Shown here: positions 28,001-32,305 of the stretch, piece after piece
Layout: each line of letters opens with the position of its first letter
How positions within the stretch are numbered: position 1 is the stretch's first letter
From: an uncultured Streptococcus sp.
GTDB taxonomy: Bacteria; Bacillota; Bacilli; Lactobacillales; Streptococcaceae
DNA length: 32,305 bases
Assembly: GCA_934216185.1 (NCBI GenBank)
Contig: CAKQBM010000003.1
Location: forward strand, 1 to 32,305
Direction of reading: 5' to 3'
Position numbers and translations under genes: made by a program
The notes under the pieces: generated by a model
Databases searched by the model: none
The model's input: only the letters and a program-made list of their open reading frames with translations
Told to the model about the DNA's origin: nothing

Positions 28001-29733
28001 CAAATCCAGAAGCAAGTGATACAGTAGTGTATAAACCATTAGGAAAAGTCATCTTAGTGGACGAAGGTGGAAATGAAATACCAAACACACCAAAACCGAC
28101 ATATAGAAACAATCCAAATGATCCAACAGCTGGAGGGGAAACACCAATACCAGAAATACCAGAAGGATATGAAATCAAACCAAAACAAGTCGTACCAGGA
28201 TTCAACCCAGAAGGGAAAGTAGTTACTCCACCAAAACCAGGAGAAGACACAAGAATCGTGTTAGTGGAAGTAAATCAAAAAGCGACAGTAACATATGTTG
28301 TTGAAGGAACAAATACAGTTCTTCATACAGACAAATTAGAAGGTAAATCTGGAGAACCAATCAACTACACAACAGCAACTAAACTTGCAGAGTTGAAAGG
28401 ACTTGGATATGAATTAGTAACTGACGGATTTGTAACAGCGACAGATAAGAACTTCGATAAAGATTCAAAAGTTGATCAAAACTTCGTAGTAACAGTAGCG
28501 AAGACAGTTCCTGTAACACCAACAACTCCACAAAACCCTAACGAAGATCCACAAAATCCTAAACCAGGAGACCCAATCGATCCTAAGAATCCAAATGGAT
28601 CAAAATGGACGAAAGATGCTCTTGATAAACTAAACAACATCAAGTCAGTAACTCGTACAATTACTTACATTAAAGACGGTACAACTGAAGAAGTATCACC
28701 AACTGAAGCTCCAAAAGTAACAGATAAAGTAAGCTTCATACGTACAGTAGTTGTAAATCCAAAAGACGGTTCAGTAGTAGGATACGACACAACAGGTGAT
28801 GGCATTGCAGACGTAGCAGCAACAGACACTAGAAGCGGATGGAAAGCTGCAGGTACAACTAAATTTGCAGAAAAAACATCACCGGTTGTTAAAGGATATG
28901 TTGTAAAACCTAACCAAGATACACAAGGTGACTTAGTAGAAGCTGATGGATCTAAAGTTAAAGCATCTACAACAGATTTAACAGTAGATTCACCTAACCA
29001 AGATCTAAAAGTTAGATATGTACCAGTAGGAAAACTTGTACCGAAAGTACCAGAAGGTGTAACACCACCAACTCCAACACCTTATGAAAATAATCCAAAA
29101 GATCCAGGTAAAGTTGTACCACCAAGTCCAACGAAACCAACAGATCCAAAAAATCCAAATAGTCCGAAAGTACCAGTGATTCCTCATATTCCAGGAACAA
29201 CACCACAAGTGCCGAAAGATCCAAATAAACCAGTAGGGCCAAACAACCCACTTGTACCGTTGAAACCGATTGATCCAAAAGATCCATCTAAAGGATATGA
29301 AGTACCACCAGTACCAAACGACCCAACGAAGGATACTCCAATTGAGTATGTACCGAATAATCCGAAGAATGATGAGTTTAAACCAAAACCTCCTCAACCT
29401 CAACCGGATCCAAGACCTTACCCAGGTCCAAATCCAACTCCGGCTCCACAATCAGATCCAGCTCCTCAGCCAGAGCCAAAACCAGAGCCACAACCAGAAA
29501 CTCCAAAACCTGCAACAACAGGAAAAAATGGAGATAACAACGGAAATAATAATGGTACTCCAGTAACTCCTGCTCAACCAGCAGCACCTTCTACACCTCA
29601 ATACATGGATGGTCAAAATGAACTTCCAAATACTGGTACAAAAGATCATGCTGATTTAGCAGCACTTGGACTTCTAGGAGTCTTGAGTGGATTTGGATTG
29701 GTAGCTCGTAAGAAAAGAGAAGATGAAAAATAA
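22003..29733 (+). CDS. Giant YSIRK/LPXTG wall-anchored adhesin with mucin-binding-like repeats
   Basis: This 2576-residue surface protein has a YSIRK-type signal (FSIRKYHFGAASVLLG at 22-37, likely cleaved after ASA at 49). A Thr/Glu/Lys-rich stretch follows to ~175, then two non-repetitive adhesive regions (~180-465 and ~511-1075) joined by a Gly/Ser/Asn linker (~470-510). A MucBP-like module lies at ~1080-1160. Six 99-residue repeats (1167-1760, TRTIKYVD...) resemble Muc_B2-type units. Two 168-residue units (1761-2088), another MucBP-like module (~2092-2166) and a TRTITYIKDG module follow. A Pro-rich wall-spanning region (~2344-2530) leads to LPNTG at 2541-2545, a hydrophobic helix and a KKREDEK tail. 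Sortase A should attach it to peptidoglycan. Binding to mucin or host glycans is inferred from domain type. The Shine-Dalgarno is weak. Residues ~180-1075 are notably AT-rich with frequent TTA leucine codons, suggesting foreign origin. Confidence 0.93.
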   Translation: MYKAKRQVNRKSFDWYGLSQRFSIRKYHFGAASVLLGTALILGLPQASAKADDAVSAHTAQTSTGQGVDEGTHSATDGLKNVTLPPTATTTEVAVLEKPTLSTEEIAKQAAASETPAITSTLETAKEESKPADSDDSKKEETKKVSPEESTVTESNKKKEEVAPKHSRRSKRALSEEETPDYSGAKISGRLNDGKTQYVVGEQILGSYNLDISAPTKIEEGGYILITASDNEPLDTFEIGSSLRSEKVNNNQYKLYTGELSGGAYANINVSYKLKKFETGKDSHTTIKAELFDKNNTLIKSTNFSNTNTTGTPYISVDTRNGIRRQTLLETNQPETEIDVSKSKDLQLSLKSTNKEAAAITKIDHAVELPAGVTIAQTSLDEGWRLENGVAKYTRLVPSSTTMFDSGDNTQNELLYLNVSNGGTPAEFLTGKKLTFKDNATYTDKSGSKNTTSDDVTVTVRAVNPKKSIGGSNSGSGSNSGSGSNPNNDPNNQGGNNSGTGGSTVPTKSDVPVAIFNKTMEGNKERVVNIAMPYINTKTEDTRIITLSGHYFEPHDPAYVKEAEISIDSNIDQNRAIEFYALWTPTDKGKSTFVSYEDNPESLGLNSTLTFEVYSVTNGTETKIGEVSLRKGDTADKVALPDGTTTVKLKPKGNMPLETAGLQAVGLFLSQDLKGLEAAKKLAKEGNKVESIVTASVYTYGYDEPKVAVSKTTFANSRDAIKLVPTTNPITTTLAGNLTQELSSQYEVYEYSPNGLGNRIYHKQSWDRKTYVDLQDIAAKNAKLLVELPDGFSYAGNDDSVKTVENYNNSGKTVLEVTPSNQNSEYTLSPNLQFKVDNWVASGTYPIKYTLVWNEDERVVGINPNNDYDGTNANITNTSTFTYELPVINNSATRLIAQVTDQPTDSSTYSTGAYNLAPNDEVKYRLSLTNSSNAATGNNVVISTLPRVSDKNIVLNSKDRGSQFDVHMTAAATVPEGWTAYYSTTPVSGTAVELENAITLTADQVTDWSTVTAVKFVSNQNASLRAGSTAAFYLPAKVSSTATNNQVAVLTSATRTDGQDTFNETNPVRISVKIEDVKKGAVKVAYENKDNVPIKDTVTAIESRAYKKGYDVDTKEYKPDTLIGKDGKEYYFVKVKESSPSPTGTIDSPEVTVTYVYDLLYDETEESHTAIRTIKYVDAADQTKQVSDLVTQTVTIKRVNKVNRKTGEKIEGTWSTANWDEKTSPSVANYGAPDKASVASVAVTPTMENAEVVVKYPQAKEDEVETKTITRTIKYVDASNETTEVSPKVVQTVTLTRTNKRNKVTNALEEGTWIQGSWAEQASPTVANYETPDKASVASAAVTPTMENAEVVVKYPQAKEDEVETKTITRTIKYIDGSDTTKEVAPRNVQNVTLTRTNRRNKVTGEVTNGNWSTGEFTEVISPKVENYGSPDQWRVDGGGVSSDSSGYEVEVKYPQKIEDEEETKVITRTIKYVDASNETTEVSPKVVQNVTLTRTNKRNKVTNALEEGTWTQGSWAEQASPTVTNYGTPDKASVASVAVTPTMENEEVVVKYTQAKEDEVETKTITRTIKYVDASNETTEVSPKVVQNVTLTRTNKRNKVTNALEEGTWSTANWDEKTSPSVANYGTPDKASVASVAVTPTMENAEVVVKYPQAKEDEVETKTITRTIKYVDASDETTEVSPKVVQTVTLTRTNKRNKVTNALEEGTWTQGSWAEQASPTVANYGIPDKASVASVAVTPTMENAEVVVKYTQAVDTKTVATKQTVTYEGAGTSTPAPNEQTDYTFTGKTNKVTNVTTWNEETHTYGVVTTPKVEGYYADKAQAGGKEVTPTNPEASDTVVYKPLGKVILVDEGGNEIPNTPKPTYRNNPNDPTVGGETPIPEIPEGYEIKPKQDVPGFNPLGKVVTPPKPGEDTRIVLVAKQEDITKATKQTVTYEGAGTSTPAPNEQTDYTFTGKTNKVTNVTTWNEERHTYGFVTTPKVEGYYADKAQAGGKEVTPTNPEASDTVVYKPLGKVILVDEGGNEIPNTPKPTYRNNPNDPTAGGETPIPEIPEGYEIKPKQVVPGFNPEGKVVTPPKPGEDTRIVLVEVNQKATVTYVVEGTNTVLHTDKLEGKSGEPINYTTATKLAELKGLGYELVTDGFVTATDKNFDKDSKVDQNFVVTVAKTVPVTPTTPQNPNEDPQNPKPGDPIDPKNPNGSKWTKDALDKLNNIKSVTRTITYIKDGTTEEVSPTEAPKVTDKVSFIRTVVVNPKDGSVVGYDTTGDGIADVAATDTRSGWKAAGTTKFAEKTSPVVKGYVVKPNQDTQGDLVEADGSKVKASTTDLTVDSPNQDLKVRYVPVGKLVPKVPEGVTPPTPTPYENNPKDPGKVVPPSPTKPTDPKNPNSPKVPVIPHIPGTTPQVPKDPNKPVGPNNPLVPLKPIDPKDPSKGYEVPPVPNDPTKDTPIEYVPNNPKNDEFKPKPPQPQPDPRPYPGPNPTPAPQSDPAPQPEPKPEPQPETPKPATTGKNGDNNGNNNGTPVTPAQPAAPSTPQYMDGQNELPNTGTKDHADLAALGLLGVLSGFGLVARKKREDEK
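25501..27282 (+). repeat. Six tandem 297-bp repeats inside the adhesin
   Basis: Units start at 25501, 25798, 26095, 26392, 26689 and 26986, exactly 297 bases (99 codons) apart. Units 2, 4, 5 and 6 are nearly identical over most of their length. Unit 1 differs at its start, and unit 3 is strongly diverged throughout. The middle segment exists in two forms: STANWDEKTSPSVANYG in units 1 and 5, and TQGSWAEQASPTV(A/T)NY in 4 and 6 (IQG variant in 2). This is the signature of recombination among units. Confidence 0.93.
27283..28266 (+). repeat. Two tandem ~504-bp repeats inside the adhesin
   Basis: The first unit starts at 27283 (ATKQTVTYEGAGTS) and the second at 27787. They are 504 bases apart and nearly identical in DNA to about 28266. 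The protein changes are few, such as DPT(V/A)GGE, KQ(D/V)VPGF and NP(L/E)GKV. Each unit ends PPKPGEDTRIVLV. Confidence 0.92.
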
Positions 29734-29774
29734 TTTCGAATCTTTTTAGATACGGTTTTTCAATCAAATAGTAA

Positions 29775-29810
29775 AAGAACTTGAGATTTCATATCTCAGG
29801 TTCTTTTCTT
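29775..29810 (+). terminator. Intrinsic terminator after the adhesin
   Basis: AAGAACTTGAGAT (29775-29787) pairs with ATCTCAGGTTCTT (29793-29805), 13 pairs with one U-G, loop TTCAT. TTCTTT follows. It lies 42 bases past the stop. Confidence 0.88.
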
Positions 29811-29824
29811 TCTCTTTTTGAAAA

Positions 29825-29833
29825 TGGTATAAT
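29825..29833 (+). promoter_or_regulatory. Extended -10 promoter of dnaE
   Basis: TGGTATAAT ends 30 bases before the TTG start of dnaE, directly after the adhesin terminator. No clear -35 is present. Confidence 0.65.
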
Positions 29834-29863
29834 ATAGTGAGAAGGATAGAGGAGAAGTGTAAA

Positions 29864-32305
29864 TTGATCGCACAACTAGATACAAAAACAGTCTATAGTT
29901 TTATGGAGAGCGTCATTTCGATCGACAAGTATGTGAGGGCAGCTAAAGAATTTGGCTACACTCATTTGGCTATGATGGATATTGATAATCTTTATGGTGC
30001 TTTTGACTTTCTAGAGGTTACCAAAAAATATGGCATTCATCCTTTGTTAGGGCTTGAAATGAATATGCTTGTAGATGATAAGGGTGTGAATCTGCGCTTT
30101 TTAGCTTTATCTAGTGTGGGTTATCAGCAGTTGATGAAACTTTCAACAGCCAAGATGCAGGGGGAGAAAAGTTGGTCAGTTCTATCTCAGTATCTAGAGG
30201 ATATTGCGGTAATTGTACCTTATTTTGATGGACTGGAGTCGCTAAATCTAGGCTGTGATTACTATATTGGAGTTTATCCAGAAACACTGGCAAGCGAATT
30301 TCATAATCCTATTTTGCCACTGTATCGGGTCAATGCTTTTGAAAACAGAGATAGAGAAGTTCTACAAGTCTTAACAGCGATTAAAGAAAATCTACCACTC
30401 AGAGAAGTTCCTTTGCGTTCGAGACAAGATGAAGATGTTTTTATATCAGCAAATTCTTTAGAAAAACTATTCCAAGAACGTTTTCCGCAAGCCTTGGACA
30501 ATTTAAAAAAACTTATTTCAGGTATTTCGTATGATTTGGATACTAGTCTGAAACTGCCTCGTTTTAACCCAGCGAGACCAGCAGTAGAAGAATTGAGAGA
30601 ACGTGCTGAACTGGGACTTGCTCAGAAGGGATTGTCTAGTAAAGAATATCAAGATCGTCTTGACCAAGAATTGGCTGTTATTCATGATATGGGCTTTGAT
30701 GATTATTTCTTGGTTGTCTGGGATTTGCTGCGTTTCGGACGTTCGAATGGCTATTATATGGGAATGGGACGGGGTTCTGCAGTAGGTAGCTTGGTTTCTT
30801 ATGCCTTGGACATCACAGGAATTGACCCAGTAGAGAAAAATCTGATTTTTGAACGCTTTCTCAATCGTGAACGCTATACCATGCCTGATATTGATATTGA
30901 TATTCCTGATATTTATCGTCCAGATTTTATCAGATATGTTGGCAATAAATATGGTGGTAAACATGCTGCACAAATCGTTACTTTTTCAACCTTTGGAGCC
31001 AAGCAAGCTCTACGAGATGTCTTAAAACGCTTTGGTGTTCCAGAGTATGAATTATCTGCAATTACTAAGAAAATCAGTTTTCGTGATAATCTTAAGTCAG
31101 CCTATGAAGGGAACCTTCAGTTTCGTCAGCAAATCAATAGTAAGTTAGAATACCAAAAAGCCTTTGAAATTGCCTGTAAGATTGAGGGCTATCCAAGACA
31201 AACCTCTGTCCATGCGGCTGGTGTTGTGATCAGTGACCAAGATTTGACGGACTACATTCCTCTAAAGCATGGTGATGAGATTCCACTGACTCAGTATGAT
31301 GCTCATGGAGTTGAAGCTAGTGGACTGTTGAAGATGGACTTTCTGGGACTGCGAAATCTGACCTTTGTCCAGAAAATGCAAGAGTTGCTTGCTGAAACAG
31401 AAGGGATTCATCTGAAAATAGAAGAAATCGATTTGGAAGACAAAGAAACGTTAGCTCTTTTTGCTTCTGGTAATACAAAAGGTATCTTTCAATTTGAACA
31501 ACCTGGTGCTATTCGTCTGCTTAAGCGTGTTCAACCAGTCTGTTTTGAAGATGTCGTAGCGACTACTTCTCTAAATAGACCAGGTGCAAGTGACTACATC
31601 AATAATTTTGTAGCAAGAAAGCATGGTCATGAAGAAGTGACTGTTCTGGATCCAGTACTAGAGGATATTTTGGTTCCAACCTATGGTATCATGCTCTATC
31701 AGGAGCAGGTTATGCAGGTTGCCCAGCGATTTGCTGGATTTAGTCTTGGAAAAGCCGATATTTTGCGTCGGGCTATGGGGAAAAAGGATGCCTCTGCCAT
31801 GCATGAGATGAGGGCTTCTTTTATTCAAGGTTCATTAGAAGCTGGACATACTGCGGAAAAGGCAGAGCAGGTCTTTGATGTCATGGAGAAGTTTGCAGGT
31901 TATGGTTTTAACAGGTCACATGCCTATGCATACTCAGCCTTGGCCTTCCAGTTGGCTTATTTCAAAACGCATTATCCAGCCATTTTTTATCAGGTTATGT
32001 TGAATTCTGCCAACAGTGATTACTTAACAGATGCCTTAGAAGCAGGCTTTGAAGTAGCGCCTCTGTCCATCAACACCATTCCCTATCATGATAAAATTGA
32101 CAACAAGGCCATCTATCTAGGATTGAAATCGATTAAGGGAGTCAGTAATGATCTGGCTCTATGGATTCTTGAAAACAGACCCTATTCGAACATTGAAGAT
32201 TTTATAGCTAAATTACCTGAAAATTATTTGAAACTTCCTCTGCTAGAACCTTTGGTAAAAGTTGGTCTTTTTGATTCATTTGAAAGAAATCGTCAAAAAG
32301 TATTC
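29864..32305 (+). CDS. dnaE: DNA polymerase III subunit alpha, DnaE type (3' truncated by the window)
   Basis: The frame from TTG 29864 is open to the window end (814 codons), and the C-terminal part of the expected ~1030-residue protein is outside. It starts MIAQLDTKTVYSFMES with a PHP domain (MMDIDNLYGAFDF...). The polymerase core contains MGMGRGSAVGSLVSYAL at ~299-315 and PDIDIDIPD at 344-352, with two catalytic aspartates. ALAFQLAYFKTHYP follows near residue 693. No proofreading exonuclease insertion is seen, so this is the DnaE that extends primers, not PolC. TTG is chosen because GGAGAAG stands at the right distance, and the next in-frame ATG would delete a conserved part of the PHP domain. 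Confidence 0.95.
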   Translation, partial: MIAQLDTKTVYSFMESVISIDKYVRAAKEFGYTHLAMMDIDNLYGAFDFLEVTKKYGIHPLLGLEMNMLVDDKGVNLRFLALSSVGYQQLMKLSTAKMQGEKSWSVLSQYLEDIAVIVPYFDGLESLNLGCDYYIGVYPETLASEFHNPILPLYRVNAFENRDREVLQVLTAIKENLPLREVPLRSRQDEDVFISANSLEKLFQERFPQALDNLKKLISGISYDLDTSLKLPRFNPARPAVEELRERAELGLAQKGLSSKEYQDRLDQELAVIHDMGFDDYFLVVWDLLRFGRSNGYYMGMGRGSAVGSLVSYALDITGIDPVEKNLIFERFLNRERYTMPDIDIDIPDIYRPDFIRYVGNKYGGKHAAQIVTFSTFGAKQALRDVLKRFGVPEYELSAITKKISFRDNLKSAYEGNLQFRQQINSKLEYQKAFEIACKIEGYPRQTSVHAAGVVISDQDLTDYIPLKHGDEIPLTQYDAHGVEASGLLKMDFLGLRNLTFVQKMQELLAETEGIHLKIEEIDLEDKETLALFASGNTKGIFQFEQPGAIRLLKRVQPVCFEDVVATTSLNRPGASDYINNFVARKHGHEEVTVLDPVLEDILVPTYGIMLYQEQVMQVAQRFAGFSLGKADILRRAMGKKDASAMHEMRASFIQGSLEAGHTAEKAEQVFDVMEKFAGYGFNRSHAYAYSALAFQLAYFKTHYPAIFYQVMLNSANSDYLTDALEAGFEVAPLSINTIPYHDKIDNKAIYLGLKSIKGVSNDLALWILENRPYSNIEDFIAKLPENYLKLPLLEPLVKVGLFDSFERNRQKVF

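Noticed and set aside
25501..28266. Regular repeats considered as a CRISPR array or satellite
   Set aside because: Units are 297 or 504 bases, always multiples of three, continuously coding, and without unique spacers.

Overview
The window looks like a mitis-group Streptococcus chromosome (S. mitis, S. oralis, S. infantis or a close relative of S. pneumoniae). The grounds are low-GC Firmicute housekeeping genes with pneumococcus-like protein sequences, three copies of a RUP-type repeat, frequent extended -10 promoters (TGnTATAAT), a YSIRK/LPXTG surface protein and a PepX-AhrC pair. The species call rests on recognition by eye, not on a search.

Layout. (1) 1-3628: the tail of a probable coiA, then pepF, an O-methyltransferase and the lipoprotein foldase prsA, closed by a terminator. 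(2) 3687-7746: ftsW (cell-division SEDS protein) and ppc (PEP carboxylase), with an extended -10 promoter and a terminator. (3) 7776-10932: a probable tryptophan-uptake unit. A promoter and a T-box leader with a plausible UGG specifier lead into an 11-residue Arg/Trp minigene and then an ABC transporter (trpX, trpY, trpZ). A RUP element and an intrinsic terminator sit between trpX and trpY. (4) 10965-14468: dnaG, rpoD (sigA) and a MIP18-type Fe-S assembly protein. A repeat-rich promoter lies in front, and a long RUP and a large hairpin lie behind. (5) 14499-18851: cpoA and a second lipid glycosyltransferase (glycolipid synthesis), a PspC-domain gene broken by an amber codon, a 44-residue membrane protein (DUF4044-like), obg, and a 54-residue hypothetical whose last codons and stop lie in a RUP copy. 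(6) 18968-21795, minus strand: pepX followed by an ArgR/AhrC-type regulator. (7) 21916-29805: one 2576-residue wall-anchored adhesin with mucin-binding-like repeats, placed between pepX and dnaE. (8) 29828 to the end: dnaE with a TTG start, cut by the window edge.

How it fits together: most of the window is core physiology (division, replication priming, sigma factor, membrane glycolipids, ribosome-assembly GTPase, anaplerosis, peptide and amino-acid metabolism). The accessory parts are the RUP elements, which touch three operon boundaries, and the adhesin, whose N-terminal half is AT-rich and whose repeats look shuffled. The most interesting regulatory region is 7776-9311, where T-box, basic minigene, RUP and internal terminator stack up on one transporter operon.
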